This document shows positions 22,307 through 32,062 of a stretch of 64,000 bases of DNA, piece after piece. The DNA comes from Adineta ricciae. Taxonomy: Eukaryota; Rotifera; Eurotatoria; Adinetida; Adinetidae. The stretch spans positions 1 through 64,000 of the forward strand of contig CAJNOJ010000267.1 of NCBI GenBank assembly GCA_905250025.1, read 5' to 3'. Position 1 is the stretch's first letter; every line of letters starts with the position of its first letter. The position numbers and the translations under genes were made by a program. The notes under the pieces were generated by a model. That model saw nothing but the letters and a program-made list of their open reading frames with translations. It searched no databases and had not been told where the DNA came from.

Positions 22307-22418
22307 CATTTCATCATTCACTAATTATTTGTAACATAATCACTCACTTCGTACTGTAATTGCATCATATGAAGCGTACAGAACACAAACATTGCTTTTC
22401 GTTCTATGAATATGACTC

Positions 22419-22925
22419 ATGTCGTTTTTCATATCTATCACTACAGTCTACATTATACATACGATTTCATGTCAATGGTTAGTTGACTTTTCTTTTTGTG
22501 TAATATTCTTCCTTTTTTCTCAGTCAGTGAAGTGCTTTTGGAGAGATTCAGAGTGTCATTGGTTAATCTATAGACAAAAAACCCTCACCCACACCTTCAA
22601 TAGATGCTTTCACACATGTTTTGATGATTGTCATAGATTGATTTTAGTATCATATATCGACAGCTTAGTTTCAAATATCCTTCGATGGGGGGACGCAGAA
22701 AACAATAAATTGCTTCCGTTCTGTTGTAAATGACGTCGACATACTTTTCAATTTTGTTTTCAGTTGGATCCGAGTAATATTTGTTCAGACGATCAGCGTT
22801 ATAATACGTGGTATGACTTTGAGGAGGAAGTAATTAATAGCATATATATATACTTACTTTTCGGCAATATGAAACATTCGAATTCTGAAATTGATCGTCT
22901 TCACAAAGCACAATTTTACGAATGA
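22419..22925 (+). CDS. Small predicted secreted protein upstream of the RGM-like gene, copy B
   Basis: Counterpart of 15067-15571. It has the same hydrophobic start (MSFFISITTVYIIHTISC) and a last exon, 22764-22925, ending RLHKAQFYE and TGA. The TGA overlaps the following ATG. In the middle, an AT-run change shifts the frame and a one-base insertion restores it. The acceptor and reading frame are kept in both copies, which favours real coding. The central exon is not resolved and the family is unknown. Confidence 0.4.
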
Positions 22926-24785
22926 TCTCATTGATTCTAATTATTGCGATATGCAGGTAAGTTTACACTATGTTCTATATATCTGAAAACCTTCCTATGT
23001 CCTTTCTCTTGTCAATGTTAGATTTGTCAATGTATTAGGGAATAGTAAGTACCAAAAATGGTTTCATCTTATAATGTGTAACATTGTATTCAAGTAGGTT
23101 GTCCCGACGGTTATAAATTAATAGATTTTGAAATACTTGGAGGAACTATTGATCCCATTCCATCTATATATCAAGGTCTTACTTGGCTAGATGCTTACTA
23201 TATGATAGCTTCACTGGAACCAGGAAGCGGATATGAAGTTCCATTACGTAGCGGCGGATACATTGCTTTCAACGCACACGGAGCTCAGATGTCAATCGGT
23301 GCTCCTGCATCATCCAGTATCGCTGTACATTCATTTGTAGCGGCCGCGGCTTGGAATAACGATTTAGTTCTGACAATAACCGGTGATCGCAATGGGGCAA
23401 CTGTTTATAGTGAACAAGTAATTCTCAACACTACTTCAGCAACAGACGTTGTATTAAATTGGACAAATATCGACAACATTTCATTTTCAACATCTGGAGG
23501 TGTTCCTGCAAATGCTAACTCAACTGGAAATGGTACACATTTTGCTATGGATGATCTATGCGTATTAAAAGAGTAAGCAGTGCAATGATTATCAATGATC
23601 AGACATTTTTTTTCTCTCACTATCTCTCTCTCTATAGGCAAAAGCGACAGCCAGAAATTCTATACAAATGTGATTATTGGGGTGATCCGCAATTAATTAC
23701 ATTTCCAAAACATGCCAATGAATTTGCTTCTAGTTCTTGGTGTCAAATCAATGGTTCATCAGTTCTTTTCGAAAATTCATATGTTCTAATCAATGTTTTT
23801 AACTCGGGTTCGAACAATGGAGATGTCATCACCGAAGTAAGTAAAAAGTACGCTTCTGAATCTGACATCTTTATTGAAACATGTAGTTCAACATGACATT
23901 CTTCGATTCTTATCATAATTCGATGTGTACATTTACACAAGAAAACGTTGCGGGAGAACTTCCTAACTGTGGATCAGGTAGTTTAAACATTGAATTAACC
24001 TCCAAGCAATGAAAATAAGTTCTTGTTATCTAATTTTCAGAAGTATCTATTGTTCAATCACCGAACAGCTTGAACGTTGCCTACAAGAAGGCATCATTTA
24101 GCGCTTGGATCAATTATAATGTAAGATACTAACAAAAAAAGTTGACGAGCATTTGTAGATTAACATTGTCTTACAGACATGGCACGGTGGACACTATAAA
24201 TTCAATCTATTCACTACACTGAATCATATCAATGATCCTAGTACGACTGGTCTATGCATTGAAGGTTGTCCCAGCAAACGAATGGCTCCGCAACTGTTGC
24301 TAACAGATTCAACCACCGATCAAGAAATAGCGACGAGTGCAATAGCTAGTCATGTTTGTGATGCATATATTACAACAGCAGCACAACGTGTTTCTCAAAA
24401 CAGTCCTGCTGTACAAATGACACCAGGTTATCTTCATGCGGTACGACGAGCGTGTATCATTGATGTTACTGTTACTGGAGATGCAGAAGTAATATCCTAT
24501 ACTTTTTCTTTTCTAATAATCAACATACATTTCTACTATAACGTTTAGTTCGCACGAGATTCTGCTGGTAATATCGTAACTGATATTTTGACACATACCA
24601 ACGAACCTGATATCAACAATATTAGTCATCTAGTGCAAGATGCAACACAAGCCACTCAGCAAGTGTTAGAGCAAACTGAAACACAAGTTCAAACAATGAT
24701 CGATGGTGCTATATGGCCGTGTTCACCAAATGCACCTGTTTGTATCATGCCATCGTTGATACGACGAAAGCAAGTTACAGTTTAA
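22922..24785 (+). CDS. RGM-like secreted protein with an unusual N-terminal domain, copy B (complete)
   Basis: Eight exons (22922-22956, 23022-23044, 23098-23572, 23638-23836, 23887-23977, 24041-24120, 24177-24488, 24549-24785) encode 483 residues in frame. Residues 1-15 are a signal peptide. About 20-178 form a beta-sandwich-like domain ending GTHFAMDD, a pattern I associate with secreted bacterial and fungal proteins. From residue 189, CDYWGDPQLITF, GLCIEGCPSKR (326-336) and CIIDVTVTGD (394-403) match the C-terminal (vWD-like) domain of repulsive guidance molecules. These are extracellular ligands of neogenin and co-receptors of BMPs, cleaved at Gly-Asp-Pro; that site is kept at 193-195. 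The usual RGM N-terminal domain and a GPI tail are not visible. The assignment rests on motif spacing. A diverged vWD protein is the alternative. Confidence 0.7.
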
Positions 24786-24932
24786 ATTGCTAAAAATGTT
24801 TTTCATGCTTTAATTAAGAATAATAATAAAAACTCTGATGAGAAAGAAGAACCTTACGCTTTGAGCTTCATGCACAATTATAAAAGTGAAAGAATAAATA
24901 AGCGATTAAAGTAGAGAAGAGTTCGAAACGTT
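24786..24932. other. Convergent 3' region
   Basis: A short spacer between the tail-to-tail RGM-like and Cys-rich genes. It contains AATAATAAAAA and AATAAA-type polyadenylation signals for both strands. Confidence 0.5.
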
Positions 24933-26354
24933 TTAACGTCGTATGCATTGTTTTCTTGTTGATAATTCTCCATCGGTATTTGTAAATCTTATTTCTGCAC
25001 ATTGGCACTGACAACAATCGGAATCATATTGGCATTTACCTTTTACTGGACAACTATTGCCACAAACTGGTGTGATGTTGGGATTAACGCACGAACCGTA
25101 TGTTTCCTCTTGACTATGTCGAAAGCATTGGCATCTATCCGTGCTGAGTCGGCAACAATCGGCATCTACTGTACAGTTCTGAACAGCACAACAACCGCTT
25201 GATGTAGGTGCAACTGTTGTAGATGGTTGTGTGGTGACATCGGTTGTGGAATTCGTTCGTGTAGTAGGACAACTCGATGAGGAAGGATTTGATAAACAAA
25301 AAATCGTATTGTTGCCACCAAGGCAGTATTGTGATTGAGGATTATAGCAAACACCATCGCAGAGATGGTTTCCAATAGGACATACTGTACTATTCTCACT
25401 GAAACAAATACTTGTAGCGTTATCATAACACTTCTTTTGTGAACCGCATGCATTGACATATCGGTTGGTATAGTAATAATTCCAGAAGTAGAAGCCAGGA
25501 CAAACTGTTTGATTATTGGCACACGTTGAATTATAGTTTGTCAAGCATTGTGTTCCACATGCATAGAATGGAGAACAAAGTGTATCGTTTCCACATATAA
25601 GTTGTGATGAATTGTAGCAGTTAAGACCAGTTGGATATGATTGAAAATAACCATACGTTTTCACGTTGCAAACTGATTCTCCATTGTTACAAACTTTTGT
25701 ATTGTTATAGCAGTATTGCGAGCTTGAATAGCATGTTCCATTACATGAATTGATACAGCTTACAATGCCATTAGTACAAGTTTGCGCATCAGGATTATAG
25801 CAGGTAGATCCACATAGCCGCGAATTGAGACCCTGGCAAACAGTTGTACCATTCAAACACACACTGGTTGTGTTGTCATAGCAAGTCTTTTGTGAACCAC
25901 ATACATTGACGTATCGATTGGTATAGTAATAATTCCAGAAGTAGAACCCGGGACAAACCGTTTGATTATTGGCACAAGTCGAATAATAGTTCGTCAAACA
26001 TTGTGTTCCACATGCATATAGTGGGGAACAGAGGGTATCATTTCCACATATAAGTTGTGATGAATTGTAGCAGTTAAGACCAATTGGATATGATTGAAAA
26101 TAACCATACGTTTTCACGTTGCAAATTGATTCACCATTGTTACAAACTTTTGTATTGTTATAGCAGTATTGCGAGCTTGAATAACATGTTCCATTACACG
26201 AATTGATACATTGAATACTGCTGCCACTGGCAGAGCAGCCTTGCGTGTTCGGATCATAACAACCTACCGTTCCACATGCCAGCTGACCATTGGGACAAGT
26301 TAACGACTGTACACTGGTAATCAGTAGGAAAAGTATAAAACTAATACTAAACAT
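24933..26354 (-). CDS. Secreted Cys-rich protein with a 151-residue internal repeat, copy B
   Basis: An intronless ORF of 473 residues. Residues 1-17 are a signal peptide. About 19-350 are Cys-rich modules such as LACGTVGCYDP and CNGTCYSSSQYCYNN. One block is present twice, at 49-199 and 200-350 approximately, with a period of 151 residues. A Ser/Thr-rich linker (365-386) leads to a second Cys-rich domain with CC pairs (CCAVQNC, CCRLSTDRCQC, CCQCQC). The modules resemble secreted fungal or protist wall-binding repeats, but I do not recognise a named family. Lack of introns contrasts with the RGM-like gene just downstream and may point to transfer. A TATA box lies 31 bases upstream of the ATG. 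It is divergent in repeat number from copy A. Confidence 0.75.
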   Translation of the reverse strand: MFSISFILFLLITSVQSLTCPNGQLACGTVGCYDPNTQGCSASGSSIQCINSCNGTCYSSSQYCYNNTKVCNNGESICNVKTYGYFQSYPIGLNCYNSSQLICGNDTLCSPLYACGTQCLTNYYSTCANNQTVCPGFYFWNYYYTNRYVNVCGSQKTCYDNTTSVCLNGTTVCQGLNSRLCGSTCYNPDAQTCTNGIVSCINSCNGTCYSSSQYCYNNTKVCNNGESVCNVKTYGYFQSYPTGLNCYNSSQLICGNDTLCSPFYACGTQCLTNYNSTCANNQTVCPGFYFWNYYYTNRYVNACGSQKKCYDNATSICFSENSTVCPIGNHLCDGVCYNPQSQYCLGGNNTIFCLSNPSSSSCPTTRTNSTTDVTTQPSTTVAPTSSGCCAVQNCTVDADCCRLSTDRCQCFRHSQEETYGSCVNPNITPVCGNSCPVKGKCQYDSDCCQCQCAEIRFTNTDGELSTRKQCIRR

Positions 26355-26384
26355 TGTATGTTAGATGTATTAAATATTCATATG

Positions 26385-26392
26385 CTTATATA
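26385..26392 (-). promoter_or_regulatory. TATA box of the Cys-rich gene, copy B
   Basis: TATATAAG on the minus strand, 31 bases before the ATG at 26354. It is conserved at 37458-37465 in copy A. Its closeness implies a very short 5' leader or trans-splicing. Confidence 0.5.
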
Positions 26393-26917
26393 GATCTTTG
26401 ATAATTGTTAGTGTTGACCGTGTACCTGTTACCCTGCTGATATTGACAGAGCATTTATTGTGAATTGGGAAGTAAAATTTCGTGATAAATATTGACATTC
26501 GCTTCTTTGACTATTCATCTATTCCTGTGATTTTGCTGATTTACGCATTCAGTCGGAGCTTCCTACGATGATAATAATAATAATATCGACTTGAAACAAT
26601 CTTTTGTGAATAATTGTAATCGTTCTCCGTAGGACGTTTTGGAATTAGCAGTAGGTTACTCGTTTATTTAACAGAATAGTTGCGCGCCTAAGGGTGAGTC
26701 TGATCATAGAGAAAGGCAGTAAATTATTCAATTGATATCGGAAAGCGCAGTACGATCTATATGTTCAACTGTTAGAACGATTTCTATCCACCTGGAAGAG
26801 GAAACGAATATCATCTCGGTTTCACCCCTTGCAACATTCGTTGTTCATAGAAAAAAAAACTCAAGAGATACCATAATATTTCATGGAGTGTTTGATAGAT
26901 ATAACCGTTTCTGTTTA
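26393..26917. other. Spacer between the Cys-rich and beta-helix genes, copy B
   Basis: About 0.5 kb, conserved with copy A (37466-37988). It includes a short ATA/ATG-type trinucleotide run near 26570 that is longer than in copy A. The ORF at 26732-26947 is not supported by any feature. Confidence 0.5.
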
Positions 26918-28438
26918 TTAGTAAATATATGTCTTCATGAGAGATAGAAGTCCTATCGAAAATAAAGAAGTCAAGTACTTTTGGGAACAAACAGCCGAAC
27001 TGGCTGCCACCGATGATTGCTGCTGCTCTTGTTTTTGTGGTTGTTGTTGAAGAAGTGAATATGGCATAAGCTGACCACCTCCAATAAGTGACATGATTGA
27101 TCCATTCAACCAGTTGTTTGCTGTAGAATTCGAATCATAAGTTATATTGTATCCGTTACTGATGATATTCGTTAAATTTACGACTGCCGACGAAATATTT
27201 TGCAATGCCGTGTTGCCTGTAAGTGTCCATGTCGAAGTGAAATCCAGAGAGACGCTAATAAATGATTGTCCATAGCCTGAGTAAGCATCGCCACTCCAAT
27301 TCGAATATTGAATGAGAGTCCAACTAATACTACTTCCATTGTAGGCAATAAGACTACCGTTAAGATTGCATTGGGCCACAGTTACGTTCACAATAGCAGG
27401 CAGAAGATTTGAATTATCAGCATAACCTGCATAGTAATTGAATTCTTGTGTGACTTGTGAATAGTTGGCTGTAATCAGAATGCCAGATGTGGTGTTGATC
27501 ACGGTATTAAAGAGGTACGCAGTGGCTATTACATTTCCAAACCATAAGGCTGGCATGATGTTACCGAGTGTAGTCAATCTGGAGTTGATAAAACTTACCA
27601 TAGCCCCATTTTGTCGAATCATTGAGCTAAATATGACCGTACCGCCGAGAAGTCCGGCAGTCAAATGACAATTGATAAATGTGGATATCTGTGGTCCATC
27701 AGAGAACAGTGCTGGTGATCTCTCTGCACGACCGATAACGTTAGTAGCTGTAATAGTTCCCAGAGCATAAAAAATAGCACTTCCAATGCCGCTTGTATGG
27801 GCAATTGAATTGGAAACGATAACATAACCAGCTGGTGAATCACCCGAAAATGATGAGCAACGATTTCCACCAGAATAGTGACTAATGTAGTTTCCAACGA
27901 TTGTTCCGTATCCACCAGCATAAAGTCCGTGAGCTGCTGGTCCAGAGCTGTATAGAACGGAATTCTCAATATAAACGTACGAACCGTTTCCATACGAATA
28001 AATATTTGCTGCACCATTGTGTGTGGTTATGTTCAAATGATCAAAGTATGAACTCGAGCCATTTTGAACATTGATCGCTGCATTGACACCAAAGAAACTA
28101 GCTTGAAGTAGATCTGATGAGTAACCTTGTTTATAGATGTTCACAAATGACATATTTAATTGAGCACCATTGCCAACTACAATAACACTTGTGTCATTGC
28201 CCGTCGCTGAAATGGTCTCATAGCTAATAGAGAGAGCAGATCCATTGGTCGTGAATGAACGTGTTGATTTAAGTGACGATTTGAGATACATTGTCGGCAT
28301 TACATTGTAATCAGCTGTGATTGCATTATCTACTGCATCATTAGCGAGATTAATATAATCACTTGGATCGTCAATAGTAATCGAGGTAAAACTTAGGTGT
28401 ATCAACGTACAAAAGAACAAAAAAACATATAACGACAT
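26918..28438 (-). CDS. Secreted right-handed beta-helix protein, copy B
   Basis: An intronless ORF of 506 residues from ATG at 28436-28438; the frame is open slightly further upstream, but only with TTG codons. Residues 1-19 are a signal peptide. The body has many short, Gly/Asn/Ser-rich strands with the periodic SFVNI, NSVLY, GNYIS, SNSIA pattern of parallel beta-helix (pectate-lyase-like) folds, and many Asn glycosylation sites. A Gln-rich stretch near the end precedes a hydrophobic C-terminus that could be a GPI signal. No catalytic motif is evident. Such proteins often bind or cut polysaccharides. Like its neighbour it lacks introns and is a candidate for horizontal origin. It is divergent with the glutamate receptor gene. 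Confidence 0.75.
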   Translation of the reverse strand: MSLYVFLFFCTLIHLSFTSITIDDPSDYINLANDAVDNAITADYNVMPTMYLKSSLKSTRSFTTNGSALSISYETISATGNDTSVIVVGNGAQLNMSFVNIYKQGYSSDLLQASFFGVNAAINVQNGSSSYFDHLNITTHNGAANIYSYGNGSYVYIENSVLYSSGPAAHGLYAGGYGTIVGNYISHYSGGNRCSSFSGDSPAGYVIVSNSIAHTSGIGSAIFYALGTITATNVIGRAERSPALFSDGPQISTFINCHLTAGLLGGTVIFSSMIRQNGAMVSFINSRLTTLGNIMPALWFGNVIATAYLFNTVINTTSGILITANYSQVTQEFNYYAGYADNSNLLPAIVNVTVAQCNLNGSLIAYNGSSISWTLIQYSNWSGDAYSGYGQSFISVSLDFTSTWTLTGNTALQNISSAVVNLTNIISNGYNITYDSNSTANNWLNGSIMSLIGGGQLMPYSLLQQQPQKQEQQQSSVAASSAVCSQKYLTSLFSIGLLSLMKTYIY

Positions 28439-28489
28439 ACGACAAGTCTCGTACAACAATCGATGATGGATGTGTCAGAGAACTGTGCT

Positions 28490-28497
28490 TATTTATA
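28490..28497 (-). promoter_or_regulatory. TATA box of the beta-helix gene, copy B
   Basis: TATAAATA on the minus strand, 52 bases before the ATG. It is conserved at 39728-39735 in copy A. Confidence 0.5.
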
Positions 28498-29280
28498 CAG
28501 TTCCATATATAAAACATGAATGGAAAAGGATGCAAACACTAAACGACATTAATTATTCTTTTTTTATGAATTCTGATTCGTGTGAGTATATATGCGTGTG
28601 TAGACTTGTGTATGAAAACAAAAAATAATTGAGAACTACCATCGAATATAAAAGAAGAAATAAAAATCATGCGCACAGCTTGTACTTTTGGTTTGAGCTC
28701 GATCATTAGTGAATCATATTAATAGCTTTGAATCAGTAGGTGTGGAATCAGGAATACATATGCAACAAAAAGGACATTTATGTTTATTCATGATCATACT
28801 TTTTATTATCGAAAGCATCAATTGAAAAGCAAATAAACCATCTATTCAGCAGCAATATTTTGCTAGAAACATGGAAAAATATCACAGAGCTTTACTTGAG
28901 CACACCAAGAAACCAAAAAAAGGATAAAATGGCGCACTTATTGCAGATATAATTCATAGGAAGACTAACATTTTTAAATGACGTATACGATAAAACTATG
29001 TCTGTTCGAACGAACTAATCAATGGTGCATCTATATACATTGAAAAGACTTGGGTGTTCTATTACAAGTGCTTTTTTCTCATTAGTGAGCCATATAAACG
29101 GCTAGAGATGCAATACGAAGAGTATCTATGCATTGACATAGTTAATGAAAATCAATCCTTATCTATTACATATTGAAATATATATGTAATCAAAAAATAC
29201 GACGTAATTTTAGTTTGGATTGGCATTCATAAAGATTACCATTTTGAGAAAAACAATTCGAAGCAGATTGATTAATATCA
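28498..29280. other. Divergent promoter region between beta-helix and glutamate receptor genes, copy B
   Basis: About 0.8 kb of AT-rich DNA, conserved with 39736-40508. It should carry promoters for both divergent genes. No gene is seen. Confidence 0.5.
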
Positions 29281-31875
29281 ATGCTACTGTACTCTGTCTG
29301 TCGATGTATGCCGGTTTTTATACTCGAAACTTTTCTCATACAGCATGCAATCGCTTCTTGGCCGTTGTTCACCAATTCTAGTGTTCAACTGTTGGGTCTA
29401 TTTCCAGATGCTGAAAATACGACCGAGCCGACCGACTTTTCGGTTCATCCTCGTGCGATGTTCATGGCTGCCATAGTTCTCGCACAAAGATACGGCATAA
29501 CAGTCGATAGAGAATTCATTGGCTGGGATATCGCGCAAACAGGTGGTAATGCTATTGGTGCTGTCAGAAGCACATGCCAAAAAGTAGCCAGTTCCGACAT
29601 TATTGGTATTGTGGGACCAGCGTATTCTCGAGAAACAGCTGTTATTGCTCCGTTCGCTGAAAGTCTCAACATTCCAATAATATCTCATGCTGCAACAAAC
29701 CCGAGCTTATCCGATCGAAATGCATATCCAACTTTTTATCGAACGGTTCCCTCTGATGCAAGTGTAACATTGCCGATTGTAGAATTATTCCTTCGATATA
29801 GTTGGAAATCGTGTGTGATCGTTTATCAGAATGACGAATTCGGAGCAGGTGCTGTCGAAGCGATCAGTGATGCATTCAGTGACAATAATTTGGTTGTCGC
29901 TCAATTAATTGTATTCGATATTGCCACGAAGAAAATTCGAGGTGATCTAAAAGATCTTTTATCAGCTACGTCAACGCGAATTGTTATTTTATGGACTGAT
30001 GAATATCATACTTCTCTAGTTTTACAAATTGCACTTCAAGCTGATGTACTTGGTCCGCGTTTCACCTGGATAATGAGTATGACAATCTCATTAAGTGCAT
30101 TCAACGAAACCTCACGTCCAAAATTGATCGGAATGTTAACTGTCGAGCCTGTCATCGGAAGTGTGATCAGTTCTCCTTATAATACAACATTATTGGATGC
30201 GGCTTATCAGATTTGGCAACAATACGAGCCGGAAACGTTTCCCGGCGCAGCAAACGTTAATTATTATGCGTTATTTGCATTCGACGCTACTTGGACATTG
30301 ATCAAATCCACATATCAACTATGTCGTAATCGATCAAAACCATGTGTATCAATTGTGAATAGTTCCTACTGTTTCGATCGGCACTTCTCAGATGGCACCA
30401 ATCTTTGTAACATAATTAGTGCGACTGAATATCTCGGCGCGTCTGGTCCGGTGAAATTTTCACGTAATTCAACTGATCGGATGGATGGTATTTATTACAT
30501 TGTTAGGAATATTCAATCATCGATGAATAGCATTCGTTTTGTACCCGTGTTACAGTGGTCGTATTCCAATAGTCTAACATCATATACACATGCCGATGTA
30601 GTCGTCTGGCCTGGGAATGTCTTGACACCTCCAACTGGTCTTGCTGATCTCGAAGACGTGAATCTACGTATTTGTACAATTGAGTCAAAACCGTTTACAA
30701 TGCGAACAGATATCATTGAGAATAATCAAACAAAATTAGTTGGTTACATCCCTGACTTGCTAGATCTGTTACAAGCGAGTACAAAGTTTATTCCGCATAT
30801 AGTTTATCCATCAGACAATCAAACGTATGGTGGATTGGTAGCTGCAGTTGCGAATGGTCTTTGTGATATTGCAATTGGTGATATTACAGTTACCGCTAAA
30901 CGGCGAGAGATCGTGGATTTTTCCAGTTCTATCTATGATAACTCAATGCGAATCATTGTTCGGAAAACAGCGGCCGACAATGTGGATCTGTTCTCTTATA
31001 TGAAACCGTTTTCGACCAATCTTTGGATTTCACTATTAGCTTGTCTCATCTTTTCCGGAATACTGTTTTGTATATTTGAGCGACAGGATAACGATGTTCT
31101 GCATAATCGATCAATTCCATCGTGTATTTTTTTGAGTATCTGGTTTTCAATCGGTAATCTGATGGGCTACGGTGTAGACTTCGATGTTCAAACAGCAGCT
31201 GGACGAATATTAACTGTTGGTCTGTATATCTTAAGTATCGTCCTGGTAGCGACGTACACGGCAAATTTAGCGTCGGATTTAACCATATCGAGATCTAAAG
31301 ATATCATCTCGAGCATTGATGATGTGAGAAACGGAAAAGTAGCCTTTAGTCGCTTGGGTGTTCTGATAGAATCCTCGGCAGAAGAATACTATCTACGCGA
31401 GATCTCGGATGGCATTCGAAATTTTTATCCATTAAGATCATTAGATGATTTATTCAACAGCTTATTGAATAATAAAATCGACGCATCATTTTTTGATATC
31501 GGCTCTTTAGAATATGCAACAAATAATGTGTATTGCAATTTGTCATTAGTCGGGTCGGATTTTGCGGGCAGTGCATTTGGAATTGTTTATCCGAAAAAAT
31601 GGTTGTATGCAAGCAATTTAGACGTTGTTATTCTGTCGTTGAGGGAAACAGGTGTACTGGATGATTTAAAGCGAAAGTGGTTTCAGAAAAGCGTTTGCCA
31701 AGCTTCATCCTCAGATGACGTATCGACGAGTATTGAAGTTGGAACGATGAGTGGTTTACTTCTAACTTTTGCTGTACTGAATGCCATATCTGTCATAGTT
31801 TTTCTATGGACAAAACGAATCATCATCAGAGAGTATGTAGAAAAAGTAGTATGCAGCCGTCGAATTAAACAGTAG
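29281..31875 (+). CDS. Ionotropic glutamate receptor with GYG (K-channel-like) filter, copy B
   Basis: An intronless ORF of 864 residues. A signal or anchor segment (about 8-26) precedes a type-I periplasmic-binding N-terminal domain (about 37-445; GIVGPAYSRETAVIAP). The ligand-binding lobes are S1 at 462-570, with the binding Arg in TVTAKRREIVDFS, and S2 at about 668-808, with FFDIGSLEY supplying the acidic contact. M1 is 581-598, the pore loop 612-635, M3 641-663 (VATYTANLASDLTI, the SYTANLA motif) and M4 824-842. The pore carries LMGYGVDF, with Gly-Tyr-Gly at 629-631 as in potassium channels, instead of a usual glutamate-receptor filter. A potassium-selective receptor of this kind was reported from the bdelloid Adineta vaga. 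Potassium selectivity here is therefore likely but inferred. Alpha-mannosidase follows 187 bases downstream. Confidence 0.9.
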   Translation: MLLYSVCRCMPVFILETFLIQHAIASWPLFTNSSVQLLGLFPDAENTTEPTDFSVHPRAMFMAAIVLAQRYGITVDREFIGWDIAQTGGNAIGAVRSTCQKVASSDIIGIVGPAYSRETAVIAPFAESLNIPIISHAATNPSLSDRNAYPTFYRTVPSDASVTLPIVELFLRYSWKSCVIVYQNDEFGAGAVEAISDAFSDNNLVVAQLIVFDIATKKIRGDLKDLLSATSTRIVILWTDEYHTSLVLQIALQADVLGPRFTWIMSMTISLSAFNETSRPKLIGMLTVEPVIGSVISSPYNTTLLDAAYQIWQQYEPETFPGAANVNYYALFAFDATWTLIKSTYQLCRNRSKPCVSIVNSSYCFDRHFSDGTNLCNIISATEYLGASGPVKFSRNSTDRMDGIYYIVRNIQSSMNSIRFVPVLQWSYSNSLTSYTHADVVVWPGNVLTPPTGLADLEDVNLRICTIESKPFTMRTDIIENNQTKLVGYIPDLLDLLQASTKFIPHIVYPSDNQTYGGLVAAVANGLCDIAIGDITVTAKRREIVDFSSSIYDNSMRIIVRKTAADNVDLFSYMKPFSTNLWISLLACLIFSGILFCIFERQDNDVLHNRSIPSCIFLSIWFSIGNLMGYGVDFDVQTAAGRILTVGLYILSIVLVATYTANLASDLTISRSKDIISSIDDVRNGKVAFSRLGVLIESSAEEYYLREISDGIRNFYPLRSLDDLFNSLLNNKIDASFFDIGSLEYATNNVYCNLSLVGSDFAGSAFGIVYPKKWLYASNLDVVILSLRETGVLDDLKRKWFQKSVCQASSSDDVSTSIEVGTMSGLLLTFAVLNAISVIVFLWTKRIIIREYVEKVVCSRRIKQ

Positions 31876-32062
31876 CAAACTGTTTCGAATTTTGAATTGA
31901 TGTTGTATCAAAATGCAGTATAGAGATATTTGTTTGCTTATCGTCCTCTATCTTGAGTAACAATATAAAATGTTGTTAGTGTCTTATATTCTTATCTTCA
32001 AAGTTCGTTGTATTCTTCACTTGTGAAAAAGTCATTTGAAAATAAAATGAGATTCTAGAACG

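Noticed and set aside
22419-22733. Single-exon 104-residue protein
   Set aside because: It reads through a donor/acceptor pair, and the corresponding stretch in copy A has stops. The spliced model with the last exon at 22764 fits both copies better.
26918-28459. Earlier start of the beta-helix protein at 28459
   Set aside because: The upstream codons begin with TTG. The first ATG, at 28436-28438, opens directly into a good signal peptide.
29398-31264. Minus-strand open frames within the glutamate receptor gene
   Set aside because: They are shadows of a strongly biased coding frame. They have no motifs and no independent conservation.
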